Shown: positions 36,645-45,958, numbered from the stretch's first letter. The stretch: 64,000 nt of DNA from an uncultured Campylobacter sp. (GCF_938017775.1 NZ_CALIIU010000033.1:1-64000); one strand, 5' to 3'. Notes: generated by a model from the sequence alone, not told the origin. Translations and numbers: made by a program.

Positions 36645-37546
36645 GTTCTAGACGGATTTGGAACTCGCCGCGCGGACAGAGGGTTTACGGTAGAGCTTTA
36701 AAATTTTACCGCAAAAGGAAATTCCTAAATTTTATCTGCGGTGTGAAATTTTAAAATTTCAAAATTTATGTGTCGTGTGGGGCATGGAATTTTAGAATTC
36801 ACATTGCACGGCTTATAATTTTATCTCCTACATAGAATTTTAAAATTTGCGCCGAAGTAAAGATGCGAAATTTATCGATAGCGCGGAATTCTAAACGCAA
36901 GGCTACAGCGAATTTATCTGCTTGCAAGTTTGGGCCGCATTTTGAAATTTCGTACGAAATCTGCTTAAAATTTTATTCCTGCGAGTCGTGTGCTATGCAC
37001 TTATAAAATAATCTCAAAATTTATGAGTAAAATTTAGATTAAAATCCATATCGATGTCACGCAGTTATAGTTTTTGGTATAGAATTTACACGATGAGTTT
37101 ATGGCACGAATTTTATTTGAAATTTCGCTTTAAAAATCTAGAATTTGCGCGGTGAAATTCCATCTGCGGCGGAAAGCTATCGCGTGAAATTTTGCGGCTG
37201 CTGCGTTTTGTGATATAGGCAAAATGCGCACCGAGCGTGAAATTTGACAGCAAATATTGTGGAAAAATTCTATTATTTATCGCGTAGCGGTAGAGCTTTA
37301 CTGCGCGAAATCAAGCAGAATTCCGCGCATAAGTCTATAGCCGAAATTTACGCCGTGGCGAATGAGCTTACTCGCACAAAAAGGTGCTAGCGCAAAATTC
37401 CATAGCCGAAATTTCGTGGGTAGAATTCTACTTTGTAAATTTTAAAGCTAAATTCTGCCTCGAGTATTAAAATTCTAAGTTTACTTAGCGGGCGAGATTT
37501 AGGCGATAAATTCCACCCGCTGCGTAAATAGCAAGCGCTTTAAATT
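36645..37546. repeat. 900-base intergenic array of degenerate AAATTT-core repeats
   Basis: No gene is found on either strand. The sequence holds some 25 or more AAATTT, AATTTTA or GAATTCC-like cores spaced roughly 20 bases apart, separated by short GC-rich pieces such as GCG, CGCGG and GTAG. It is the longest pure stretch of this repeat type in the window. Confidence 0.6.
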
Positions 37547-38248
37547 TCATTCCACCGGCGCTTTGCTTTGCAAAAATCGCACGAGCGTCTCGTATTCGTC
37601 AGGCTGCAACCCCGAGTTTTGTATCATCGTCTCGACCACGCTGGGCCAGACATTGACGTTGAACTCGTCATATCCGTGTAGCGCGTGACAGCTGCCGCAG
37701 CGCTCCTTGAATAGATTTTCGCCCGCGTCGTAAATTTTAGCCGCATCGTCCGTTACGGCGAGCTTCGCGACGTAGCCGTCGATAGTGACGTTCGCCCATT
37801 CGTTGTCGTAGTCGTCCTTCACGGTCTTTAGCGTCTTTAGGCTCTTTGCGTTTTGCGCTTGCAAGTCCTGTTCCAAAATCCCAAGCCTTGCGTAGCTTAC
37901 GTTGCTTCCCTCGGGCACGAAGCCCGCGTATCGCACCTGCACGTAGTCCTTGCCGTCCTTTAGCACTTGCAGTTTCGCACCTACGTGCAGCTTGGCGATC
38001 TCCTTGCCGCCCGCTTTGTTTAGAAGCGGGGTTTGAGCCGCGACGAAAAGATCTGCCGCGCCCAAATGGCAAGCTGTTACGAGTAAAAACGCCGCTAGCG
38101 CTTTGGATAAAATTTTACCTCGCTCGGACGCGTAAATTTTACCCGCATCGCATGAAATTTTATCCGCGCTAAATGATGAAATTTCACTCGCGCCCGGCGG
38201 TGAAATTTTACCTCGCTCGCTCGCGCAAATTTTAAAATTTTGCCTCAT
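37547..38248 (-). CDS. Monohaem cytochrome c (Cj0265c-like) with a repeat-derived N-terminal extension
   Basis: The core protein (from about residue 48) has a signal peptide (LSKALAAFLLVTACHLGAA), an SH3-like beta domain and one C-terminal haem site CGSCH near residue 184 with a distal Met. It would donate electrons to the reductase encoded just upstream, as the Cj0265c/Cj0264c pair does in C. jejuni. The start at 38248 has AGGAG at good spacing and no later ATG precedes the signal core. This leaves an odd 47-residue leader built from about 8-residue repeats (GKISPPGA, SEISSFSA, DKISCDAG). The DNA here is an in-frame tandem repeat. Confidence 0.85.
   Translation of the reverse strand: MRQNFKICASERGKISPPGASEISSFSADKISCDAGKIYASERGKILSKALAAFLLVTACHLGAADLFVAAQTPLLNKAGGKEIAKLHVGAKLQVLKDGKDYVQVRYAGFVPEGSNVSYARLGILEQDLQAQNAKSLKTLKTVKDDYDNEWANVTIDGYVAKLAVTDDAAKIYDAGENLFKERCGSCHALHGYDEFNVNVWPSVVETMIQNSGLQPDEYETLVRFLQSKAPVE
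38110..38233. repeat. In-frame tandem AAATTT repeat inside the cytochrome gene leader
   Basis: AAATTTTA or AAATTTCA cores occur at 38110, 38134, 38155, 38179, 38203 and 38227. The spacings are 24, 21, 24, 24 and 24 bases, all multiples of three, so the reading frame is preserved while the leader grows. Confidence 0.8.
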
Positions 38249-38250
38249 CG

Positions 38251-40758
38251 CTAGCTCCTTTTGCCGAATTTCGGCTGTGAAAATACCGCAAGCGGCGGAA
38301 GCTCGCCATCAAATTTCTCGATCTGTACCAGCGCGGTGGCTTGGTTGCCGCACGCAAGCTTCGAGCTAGGCTCGTTGGGCACCAGCACGTTTACGTTGCC
38401 GTGAACGCATATATCGCCGCTTGCGCTAAAGAGCGGATCCCACCAGCCGCCCTCTTGCATCCTCACGACGCTTTGCTTTACGTTTTCGGTGATGATGAGC
38501 CCCGCAAGCGCGGCGCCGCGATCGTTGAAAACCCTAACTACGTCGCCGTTTTTAAGCCCTCTTGCTTCGGCATCTTTTGGGTGCATCCACACGGGCTCGC
38601 GACCGCCGATCTCTTCTAGGTTTCGTAGCCAAGTGTTGTTTAGCTGCCCGTGCAGGCGGTATTTCGGATGCGGGGTTATTAAATTTAGCGGATACTTTTG
38701 CGTCTTTTGCGCGTTCCCTAGCCACTCCATCGGCTCCATCCAAGTTGGATGCGCAGGGCAGTCGTCCAGTGCCGCTTTAGCGATCTTTTTCGAGACGACC
38801 TCGATCTTTCCCGACGGCGTTCCGAGGCGGTTTATGATAGGATTTTTTCTAAATTCCTCCATCGCTACGTATTCGTAGGCGTGCTTTGGAATTTCAAATT
38901 TCACGAAGCCCTTTTTCCAAAACTCCTCAAATTCCGGCATCTTTATCTTTGAAGCATCCGCTTTTTTCTTCGAAGCGTCATAAAACTGCTTGATCCACTC
39001 CATCTCGCTCTTGCCCTCGCTAAATGCCATATACTCCTTCTCGCCGAACTGCTTTAGAATTTCGCAGTAAATTTTATAGTCGTTTTGCGCCTGCTCGTAA
39101 GGCTCGGCGATCTTATGCATAGCGATGATAAATTTATTCGTATGCGACTTGGTTATGTCATCGCGCTCCTGCTCGGTGGTAGCGGGCAGAACGATATCGG
39201 CCATGCGCGCGCTCGCCGTCCAGAAGCACTCTTGGACTATGAAGGTATCGAGCTTTTCAAACGTGCGCGCGAGCAAATTCGTATCGGGGTGGTGCAGATA
39301 CGGGTTGCCGCCCGCCCAGTAGGCAAGCTTGATGTTAGGGTAGGTTATCTTTTTGCAGTTAAAATCTATCTCCTTGCCCGGATTGTTGATACAATCTACG
39401 ATGCGCGAGACGGGGATTGCGATGTTGTCGCGGTTTTTCCACTCGCCCTCGCTGGCAGGCACGATACTCATGCTGCCTAAGCCCGGAAAAGCCGAGGAAG
39501 TAGTCGCCGCGCCGCTTGAGAGGCTTAGCGCACTTCCTACAGGAGCTGCGGGGCTAGGGCAGCCGCCGTCGCTGTAATGATAGCCAAAGCCGTATCCGCC
39601 GCCCGCAAGCCCGATCTGGCCCACGAAAGCGGCAAGCACCGTCGCCATCCAGTGAAACTGCTCGCCGTGATGAGCGCGCTGCGGACCCCAGCCGCACATT
39701 ATCATAGTGCGCTTGCTGCCTAAAATTTTAGCTAAGCCTTTGATCTCATCCTCGCTTACGCCGCAAATTTTAGACGCCCACGCCGCGTCTTTTTTGAGCC
39801 CATCTTCGCTTTCGCCTTTAAGATAGGCTTTAAATTCCTCCGCGCCTTGAGTGTATTTTTTAAGAAATTTCTCATCCGCAAACCCTTGCGCCATCATCTC
39901 ATAACATATTGCCATCATCATCGCAACGTCGGTGGTAGGGTTGATCGAAATGTGCTCAGAGCCTAAAAATTTAGCGGTGTTGTTATATACGGGATCGATC
40001 GTGATCACCTTTACGCCGCGCTTTTGCATCTGCTCTTTTAGCTTTGCGAAATACAAATAGCTCTCGTGATCGGGCACCGCCCACGCGATCTGATTGGTAT
40101 TGATCGGATCGGCACCCCAGATGAGCACCGCTTCGCTATGCTTTAGGATCGTAGGCCACGCAGTTTGCAGGGCGTTAGCCTCGTCCGTTCCGCTGATGTG
40201 TGGGGTTATCGCGCTTATACAGTGGCACGAATAGTTAAGCTTTCTCGTAGTGTAGCCGCCGATGATATTTAGCATGCGACCGAGCAGGGTTTGTGGGTTA
40301 TTTACGCTGCCGACGCTGTACCAGCCGTAGCTGCCGCCGTAAATCGAGCTTGCGCCATGCTCTTTAAGCACGCGCTTTAGCTCGTCTGCTACGAGTTTAT
40401 ACGCCTCATCCCAGCTAATCTCGATCCACTCGTCCTTGCCGCGCATGTTTTTGTTGCTCTGCCAGCCTTTTTCTAGATAGCCTTTTCGCACGCATGGTCG
40501 CGCGATGCGCGTAGCATCGTATGTGCGCGCCGCAAGCCCCTGAGTAAGGCTGATTGGGAAAAAATCGAGCTCACTCTCGCTTAAAACGCCTTCGAATTTA
40601 CCGTTTCGCCTAAGAGCCCTAACCGCGCCGAAATGCGAGGCGGTGATCGGCGCGTCCTCGCTATTCATCAGATCGTCGCTGATGACGCTAGTAGCGTTTG
40701 CACTCGCCGCACCTGCCGCACTCGCGGCAACGCCTTTTAAAAATTCGCGTCTTTTCAT
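38251..40758 (-). CDS. torA: Periplasmic molybdopterin oxidoreductase (TMAO/DMSO/biotin-sulfoxide reductase type)
   Basis: The 835-residue protein carries a Tat signal (RRxFLK at residues 3-8) and is exported folded with its molybdenum cofactor. The N-terminal part lacks the Cys set of an iron-sulfur cluster. A Ser-type Mo ligand fits GGSYGWYSVGSV near residue 140, typical of TorA/BisC. It reduces N- or S-oxides in anaerobic respiration. The cytochrome c gene starts two bases after its stop. This matches the Cj0264c/Cj0265c pair. AGGAG precedes the ATG. Confidence 0.93.
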   Translation of the reverse strand: MKRREFLKGVAASAAGAASANATSVISDDLMNSEDAPITASHFGAVRALRRNGKFEGVLSESELDFFPISLTQGLAARTYDATRIARPCVRKGYLEKGWQSNKNMRGKDEWIEISWDEAYKLVADELKRVLKEHGASSIYGGSYGWYSVGSVNNPQTLLGRMLNIIGGYTTRKLNYSCHCISAITPHISGTDEANALQTAWPTILKHSEAVLIWGADPINTNQIAWAVPDHESYLYFAKLKEQMQKRGVKVITIDPVYNNTAKFLGSEHISINPTTDVAMMMAICYEMMAQGFADEKFLKKYTQGAEEFKAYLKGESEDGLKKDAAWASKICGVSEDEIKGLAKILGSKRTMIMCGWGPQRAHHGEQFHWMATVLAAFVGQIGLAGGGYGFGYHYSDGGCPSPAAPVGSALSLSSGAATTSSAFPGLGSMSIVPASEGEWKNRDNIAIPVSRIVDCINNPGKEIDFNCKKITYPNIKLAYWAGGNPYLHHPDTNLLARTFEKLDTFIVQECFWTASARMADIVLPATTEQERDDITKSHTNKFIIAMHKIAEPYEQAQNDYKIYCEILKQFGEKEYMAFSEGKSEMEWIKQFYDASKKKADASKIKMPEFEEFWKKGFVKFEIPKHAYEYVAMEEFRKNPIINRLGTPSGKIEVVSKKIAKAALDDCPAHPTWMEPMEWLGNAQKTQKYPLNLITPHPKYRLHGQLNNTWLRNLEEIGGREPVWMHPKDAEARGLKNGDVVRVFNDRGAALAGLIITENVKQSVVRMQEGGWWDPLFSASGDICVHGNVNVLVPNEPSSKLACGNQATALVQIEKFDGELPPLAVFSQPKFGKRS

Positions 40759-41270
40759 TTTCTCTCCTTTAATGTGAAATGAATGAAAGATTTATGGAAT
40801 TTTAGCATTAAAAATCGCGAATTTTTCGGCCTTAAAATGAAATTACAAGTTATAGGGCGAAATTTTATTTTTCTATTTTTAAAAGAGCGTTCAAATTTCG
40901 TGGCTTTAAAAAGCTTAAATTATAAATTAAGTTTTTAAAATAATTTTACTTTAAAAATTGACTTTTGAAATTTTGCACATAAACTCTTAAAAAATTTTAG
41001 AATTTTTGAGTATATCAAGAGCTCGTCGGTATTAGGCGCTATAAAATTTCATAGCGCCAGTAAGTCATAGATTGAAAATTAGATATTGATGCGACTACCG
41101 TACGCAGGCTGTAAAACATGGCAATCGTATATTTTTGCGCTTATTAAGGAGGAGGTATACTTTCGGCTAAATTTTTAAAAACAAATAGAGCAATAAAATT
41201 TTAACGCCATTAAATGACAGTATCTGACAACGAAAAATGAAATAATACGAAAAATTTTAAGGAGGAAGAA
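40759..41270. other. AT-rich intergenic region
   Basis: About 510 bases between divergent torA and the first Sel1-repeat gene. No gene is seen. It is more AT-rich than its neighbours and likely holds both promoters. AAGGAGG lies just before 41271, and another AAGGAGGAGG-like run lies near 41146 with no supported frame after it. Confidence 0.5.
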
Positions 41271-42167
41271 ATGAAAAAAATCATTTTAACTTTGGCTTTT
41301 TTAAGCTCTTTTATGTTTGCCAAGGAGGTAAAAGAGCTTACGGATGAGCAAATAAATACATTGGTAAAGGTCTGCGAAAGCGGTAAAGATTTCACGAATG
41401 AAAATGGAACCGTGAAGTATGAGGAAGCCTGCGCTACTCTCGGTATGATATATGAAAATATCCCTGTATTAGGCGATCTTGGCGTAAAGCAAGATTTACA
41501 AAAAGCCTTTAAATTTTATAAAAAAGCGTGCGACGGCGGCTATGCTCGTGGCTGCTTTGGATTAGGAGGGTTTTATTTTGAAGGAAAAGAGGTAACAAAA
41601 GATGATAAAAAAGCTCTCGAGTTCTTTAAAAAGGCATGCGATATGGGCGATAAAGAGAGCTGCACTTTGGCGGCTGTTATGGACGGCGATAACGCGAATT
41701 TAGCAAAGGCGTCCGAGCAACACAAGAAAGATTGCGATAGCAAGGGCGATATACTCGCTTGCGGGTTATTTGCCTTATTTATGGAGGGAAAGGATAATAA
41801 AGAAGCGGCGAAATACTATAAAAAAGCTTGCGAGCTTGGCAAAAATATCTCGGATCCCGCATTGCAAAATAACCCTGCATTTAACGATGGGATAAGGCAA
41901 TTTTGCAGCAGACCTGCTGAGCTTGAAGCGCAAAATTTAAGAGCTGTGCAGGACGTAATTAAAGCAAAAATCGCCGAAGAGTATAGAATATCTTGCGATT
42001 CTGAGGGGAACTGGGTATCTTGCGCGATATACGCCTCTAATATAGAGAACGACGATCAAAGAGCGGCGATGAGATACTATGACAAGGCGTGCAAATTGGG
42101 CAAAAAAATCATAAGTATCGATTCTAACAAGATACTGCAAAAATCTTGCGAAAAAGCCGCCCGCTGA
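41271..42167 (+). CDS. Secreted Sel1-repeat (Hcp-like) cysteine-rich protein, 298 aa
   Basis: A signal peptide (residues 1-18, ending MFAKE) is followed by about six 36-residue alpha/alpha repeats. Their pattern is AxxFYKKACDxGxxxGC, with paired Cys as in Helicobacter cysteine-rich proteins. The regular Cys pairs would form one disulfide per repeat in the periplasm. Such proteins serve as protein-interaction scaffolds. The middle repeats (SEQHKKDCDSKGD) are shortened. A second, smaller protein of the same type follows 30 bases downstream, so the pair is probably one operon. Confidence 0.88.
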   Translation: MKKIILTLAFLSSFMFAKEVKELTDEQINTLVKVCESGKDFTNENGTVKYEEACATLGMIYENIPVLGDLGVKQDLQKAFKFYKKACDGGYARGCFGLGGFYFEGKEVTKDDKKALEFFKKACDMGDKESCTLAAVMDGDNANLAKASEQHKKDCDSKGDILACGLFALFMEGKDNKEAAKYYKKACELGKNISDPALQNNPAFNDGIRQFCSRPAELEAQNLRAVQDVIKAKIAEEYRISCDSEGNWVSCAIYASNIENDDQRAAMRYYDKACKLGKKIISIDSNKILQKSCEKAAR

Positions 42168-42197
42168 GGTGGTTTTAAATTTATATGAGGAGTTGTA

Positions 42198-42767
42198 ATG
42201 AAAAAGATGATTTTAGCTTTAGTGCTGTTGGGCTATGCAGCGTTCGGCGGTTTGGGAACTAAAATAGATGAAATCGTCTGCGAAGCAGGACACGCCAACT
42301 CCTGCGCCTCCGCCGCCGCATCGTATCTGAAAGAAGCCGAGCGATCAGATAATCTGACGCCTGAGATTTATCTAGGCAAAGCTGCAGAATTCCTAGGCAA
42401 AGCTTGCGCAGGCAAGCATAAAGAGAGTTGCTTGCAACTTGGTATGATGTATCAAGAGGGAAAGGGCACCAAACAAAATATGGCGCAAGCCGCGCAGCTT
42501 TATAAAAAGGGATGCGATGGCATAGGCGGAGAATGGGCGGCTTGCGGATTGTATGCAGAGTATCAAATCGGTATAGAGGAAATGCAGGAAGCGGCACTCT
42601 ATTACGAAAAAGCCTGCAGACTCGGCGACCGGGCGCGTCTTGGTACGACGGACGAAAAAGTAGGAGATATCGTAAATCATTTATGTGAAGCGTCCGAATC
42701 GCTAAAATCGTTCCGACCTAAAGAGTCTGCGGCGCAAAGACTTCTACGCGATGCCGCACGACCTTAA
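42198..42767 (+). CDS. Secreted Sel1-repeat (Hcp-like) cysteine-rich protein, 189 aa
   Basis: A signal peptide of about 17 residues is followed by about four Cys-paired Sel1 repeats. Examples are AAEFLGKACAGKHKESCLQLG and MYQEGKGTKQNMAQAAQLYKK. Its C-terminal 25 residues are polar and non-repeated. It is paralogous to the preceding gene and shares its intergenic spacing and ribosome site style (GGAG). A periplasmic or secreted scaffolding role is inferred from the family. Confidence 0.86.
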   Translation: MKKMILALVLLGYAAFGGLGTKIDEIVCEAGHANSCASAAASYLKEAERSDNLTPEIYLGKAAEFLGKACAGKHKESCLQLGMMYQEGKGTKQNMAQAAQLYKKGCDGIGGEWAACGLYAEYQIGIEEMQEAALYYEKACRLGDRARLGTTDEKVGDIVNHLCEASESLKSFRPKESAAQRLLRDAARP

Positions 42768-43031
42768 TTATGTGGCAAAGCTATAAAGTGAGTGCTTTTG
42801 CTAGGCGTAATTTTCACAATATATCACTCATCACCGCTTGTCTAATCGTGAGTATTTTGGAATTTAACGGCGCAAATTTAAAGCCGCTTGATTAACTTCT
42901 GCGAAGCATTTAGTGAGATTATATGATTTTAAAATTTAAATTAAGAAGGGCGACATAGTCGTGAAATTTAAATATGAGCGTTGCGTAAAATAGCCGCGGA
43001 TCGGCTAGCTCCGCTAAAAGCGCTATATAAA
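42768..43031. other. Short intergenic gap before the terminator
   Basis: About 265 bases with no gene. It contains AAATTT cores and a GC-rich inverted stretch (GCCGCGGATCGGC near 42992) of unknown role. Confidence 0.4.
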
Positions 43032-43075
43032 GGGTAAATTTAAAATCTAAGCTTTGCCGAATTTTAAATTTACCC
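43032..43075. terminator. Strong hairpin between convergent genes
   Basis: GGGTAAATTTAAAAT (43032-43046) is perfectly complementary to ATTTTAAATTTACCC (43061-43075) with a 14-base loop. It lies between the convergent Sel1 and hybrid-cluster genes and probably serves both. Confidence 0.65.
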
Positions 43076-43095
43076 GATTTGCCTCGCTATGAAAT

Positions 43096-44424
43096 TTATT
43101 CGCCCAGGAAGTATTTAAGATCCGCCTGCGCGTCGCCGCTGATTAATCGAAGGCCGAAATTTTGCACCAAAAAGCCCAAAATTTCGTCGTTGAAAAACTC
43201 AGGCACCGTAGGACCCACGTTGATATTCTTAACGCCAAGGCTAAACAGCGCAAGCAGGATGATGACCGCCTTTTGCTCCATCCACATCAGCACGATCGAG
43301 ACCGGCAGATCGTTTACCGCGATGCCCGTAGCCTCGCTAAGCGCCAGGGCGATCTTGACCGCGCCGTTGCTGTCGTTGCACTGACCTAGATCGATATAGC
43401 GCGGAAGCTCGGTGCCGGGCACGGTTCCGAAATCCACGTCGTTGAAGCGGAATTTGCCACAGCTGGAGGTCAAAATCACGCAATCCTTCGGCAAGCTAAG
43501 CGCTAGCTCGCGGTAATACTCGCGTCCTTTGCCAGGTGCGTCGCAGCCTGCGATGACGAAAAAGCGGCGGATTTTGCCCGATTTGATCGCGTCTAAAATT
43601 TGCGGCGCAAGGCTCAAAATCGTCTTGTAGTGTCCGCCCGTCACCAAGCTCTCGTCGCTGTCCATACTCACGTCGCCGCATGTAAGCGCGCACTCGATGA
43701 GTGGCGTAAAATCGTCGTTTTGGATATGTTTGATACCGTCGGTGCCCGCGATAGAGTAGCCAAAAAGCCTGTCTGCGTAGCTACAGGATGAGCGAAGCGG
43801 CACGATGCAGTTAGTAGTCATCAAAATAGCGCCCTTAAATTCGTTAAAAAGCTTGGTCTGATCGAACCACGCCTTGCCGACGTTGCCCTTTAGGTGCGGA
43901 TACTTGCGAAGCTGCGGATAGCCGTGCGCAGGAAGCATCTCGGAGTGGGTGTAGATATTGATACCCTTGCCCTCGGTCGCTTTTAGTAGCGCCTCAAGAG
44001 CATGCAGGTTGTGTCCGCTAACCAAAATCGCCTTGCCCTCGACCTTGTTTTGGCTAACTTTAACAGGGGTCGGTACGCCGAATTTTGCGGTATGAGCCTC
44101 GCTTAAAATATCCATAATCTGCACGCCCGCGCTTCCGACGGCCATCAGCTGCGCGATATGCTCGTTAAAGTTAAAATTTGAGTTCGTCAGCGTAAAATAC
44201 AGCGTATCCGCCATAACGGTATCGACTGCGCTAGTGTCGGCGCCGAGCTCGTGCGCGTGGTGGCGGTAGGCGCTAAGGCCTTTAAGTCCGAAAACCATAG
44301 TGTCTTGAAGTAACGCCAGCGTCGAGGTTTTACCGCAGGTGCCGCGGTCTTGTCCCTTGGCGCCGCAGCCCTCGGGTGCGCTCATTTGACACTGATGACA
44401 GAACATCTCTAGATTGTCGCTCAT
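43096..44424 (-). CDS. hcp: Hybrid cluster protein (hydroxylamine/NO reductase), short form
   Basis: The 442-residue protein binds an N-terminal Fe-S cluster through four Cys in CHQC...C...C near residues 9-30. The hybrid-cluster ligands can be followed: His in GHNLH, Glu in HSEML, Cys in NCIVP, Cys in AGCDAPGKG, Cys in SSCGK, Cys in LGQCND, and Glu/Lys in WMEQK. At 442 residues it lacks about 100 residues of the helical region of the 550-residue enteric form, which fits the shorter class III layout. The family protects against nitrosative stress. A palindromic FNR/CRP-type box lies 60 bases upstream, supporting regulation by oxygen or NO. Confidence 0.9.
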   Translation of the reverse strand: MSDNLEMFCHQCQMSAPEGCGAKGQDRGTCGKTSTLALLQDTMVFGLKGLSAYRHHAHELGADTSAVDTVMADTLYFTLTNSNFNFNEHIAQLMAVGSAGVQIMDILSEAHTAKFGVPTPVKVSQNKVEGKAILVSGHNLHALEALLKATEGKGINIYTHSEMLPAHGYPQLRKYPHLKGNVGKAWFDQTKLFNEFKGAILMTTNCIVPLRSSCSYADRLFGYSIAGTDGIKHIQNDDFTPLIECALTCGDVSMDSDESLVTGGHYKTILSLAPQILDAIKSGKIRRFFVIAGCDAPGKGREYYRELALSLPKDCVILTSSCGKFRFNDVDFGTVPGTELPRYIDLGQCNDSNGAVKIALALSEATGIAVNDLPVSIVLMWMEQKAVIILLALFSLGVKNINVGPTVPEFFNDEILGFLVQNFGLRLISGDAQADLKYFLGE

Positions 44425-44697
44425 AGAAAATCCTTTATAAAAAATTTAGTTGGTAATTTTAAGATTTTATTTATAATAACGGCTTGATCGTCATCAAGAA
44501 ACGGCTAAATTTTATCAAATTTATTTACAAAATGAGAATTTTAAATTTTATAAAAGGTATTCTAGATTGCTTAGAAAGTATAACGAGAAATTAGAATATT
44601 AAAAAATTTCTGGAACAAATTTTTATAAAACTAAGAAAACTTAAAGCTCTTTAAACATCGATAAAATCAGGGGTCTAAAGGAATTTTTGAGTATATA
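44425..44697. other. Promoter region of hcp and gap to the tRNA cluster
   Basis: This region holds the FNR-type palindrome and an AT-rich stretch with no gene. The tRNA cluster begins at 44698. Confidence 0.5.
44483..44498. promoter_or_regulatory. Perfect FNR/CRP-family palindrome upstream of hcp
   Basis: CTTGAT-CGTC-ATCAAG is a perfect inverted repeat and exactly matches the FNR consensus TTGAT-N4-ATCAA. It lies 59 bases upstream of the hcp ATG, a normal activator distance. An Fnr, NssR or HcpR-type regulator would fit; none is encoded in the window. Confidence 0.75.
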
Positions 44698-44772
44698 TGG
44701 CTCCGGATGCTGGATTCGAACCAGCGACCAAGCGGTTAACAGCCGCCTACTCTACCGCTGAGCTAATCCGGA
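44698..44772 (-). tRNA. tRNA-Asn(GTT)
   Basis: On the minus strand the acceptor TCCGGAT/ATCCGGA, discriminator G and CCA are complete. The anticodon loop CTGTTAA gives GTT. Confidence 0.95.
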
Positions 44773-44786
44773 ACGCGTAGAATGGA

Positions 44787-44871
44787 TGGTGCGGATGAAA
44801 GGACTTGAACCTTCATGCCGTGAGGCGCCAGATCCTAAGTCTGGTGTGTCTGCCAATTTCACCACATCCGC
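44787..44871 (-). tRNA. tRNA-Leu(TAG)
   Basis: The acceptor GCGGATG/CATCCGC, discriminator A and CCA are complete. The anticodon loop CTTAGGA gives TAG, with a long variable arm. Confidence 0.95.
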
Positions 44872-44920
44872 AAAAAAGAAAGCGCATATTAGCCAAAAAG
44901 CTCTTAATATGAGCTTAATA

Positions 44921-44997
44921 TGGTACGCCCAAGAGGATTCGAACCTCTGGCCTACGGCTTAGAAGGCCGTTGCTCTATCCAACTGAGCTATGAGCGC
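44921..44997 (-). tRNA. tRNA-Arg(TCT)
   Basis: The anticodon loop CTTCTAA gives TCT. The acceptor GCGCTCA/TGGGCGT includes wobble pairs; discriminator A and CCA are encoded. Confidence 0.94.
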
Positions 44998-45012
44998 AAA
45001 ATATCAAATCAG

Positions 45013-45088
45013 TGGTACGCTCGAAAGGAGTCGAACCTTCAACCTACAGATCCGAAGTCTGTTGCTCTATCCAATTGAGCTACGAGCG
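45013..45088 (-). tRNA. tRNA-Arg(TCG)
   Basis: The anticodon loop CTTCGGA gives TCG. The acceptor GCGCTCG/CGAGCGT, discriminator A and CCA are present. The acceptor end and D arm resemble the neighbouring tRNA-Arg(TCT), suggesting old duplication. Confidence 0.94.
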
Positions 45089-45094
45089 CATAAA

Positions 45095-45173
45095 GTGGGG
45101 TGAGTTGTGGGAATCGAACCCACGACCCTCAGGACCACAATCTGATGCTCTAACCTACTGAGCTAAACTCACC
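45095..45173 (-). tRNA. tRNA-His(GTG)
   Basis: The anticodon loop TTGTGGT gives GTG. The extra 5' G (-1) opposite discriminator C, the histidine identity pair, is encoded, followed by CCA. Confidence 0.94.
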
Positions 45174-45177
45174 ACAA

Positions 45178-45254
<77 letters not shown>

Positions 45255-45328
45255 TAGATTTTCGTGGATTGAATGAAAAGCGTATTATATATATTTTTTC
45301 TTAAATTACGCTTTTTGCGGCTTTAAAT

Positions 45329-45958
45329 TTAATGAAATTTGGCAAGTCGCATCTGTTTTTCTAAATTTTTCAACAAAATTTGCATCAGCACTAGCCCTTT
45401 CGTGCGGTGTGAAATTTTAAATTTTACCGCAGCAGGCAACTCCCCGATCGTGCGGTCAAATCCGCGCGGAATAAACATAAAATCGTATCCGAAGCCGTTT
45501 TGCCCGCGCTGCTGCGTTATCGCCGTGCCGTGCATGAAGCCGTGCGTACAAAACTCGCCCAGAGCGCATTTTAGCGCGATCGCCGCCGTGTAATGCGCGG
45601 GCGAGGAATCTAAATTTAGAGCTCTCAGCTCGCTTGCCAATTTATCGCGATTGCTCGCATCCGTTGCACCCTCTCCACTAAAGCGTGCCGAAAATATCCC
45701 CGGAGCCCCGCCTAGCGCGTCCACGCAGATACCGCTATCATCGCTTAGCACGAAAAATTCGCTCTGCAAATTTTTACTTTTTAGCGCCTCATACACTGCG
45801 CGAACTTTAATGAGCGCGTTTTGTTTGAAGCTCGTGCCGCACTCGTCGATCTCAAAAGGATCCAGCACCTCGCCAAGCGCGTAAATTTCATATTCTGCGA
45901 AGAATTCTTTTATCTCTTTTACTTTATCCGCGTTGCTCGTCGCAAGTAAAATTTTCAT
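45329..45958 (-). CDS. rdgB: Non-canonical purine NTP pyrophosphatase (RdgB/HAM1)
   Basis: The 209-residue protein has the ATSNADKVKE loop at the N-terminus, SDDSGICVDALGGAPGIFSARF near residue 75 with the catalytic Asp, and a C-terminal SHRTKG phosphate-binding motif. It hydrolyses ITP, dITP and XTP, keeping them out of nucleic acids. The ATG follows GGAG at normal spacing. It is divergent from the MFS transporter gene. Confidence 0.94.
   Translation of the reverse strand: MKILLATSNADKVKEIKEFFAEYEIYALGEVLDPFEIDECGTSFKQNALIKVRAVYEALKSKNLQSEFFVLSDDSGICVDALGGAPGIFSARFSGEGATDASNRDKLASELRALNLDSSPAHYTAAIALKCALGEFCTHGFMHGTAITQQRGQNGFGYDFMFIPRGFDRTIGELPAAVKFKISHRTKGLVLMQILLKNLEKQMRLAKFH

Noticed and set aside
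37846..38172. 108-residue plus-strand frame with repeated KFYxxR units
   Set aside because: It is the antisense reading of the in-frame AAATTT array in the cytochrome leader, not a gene.
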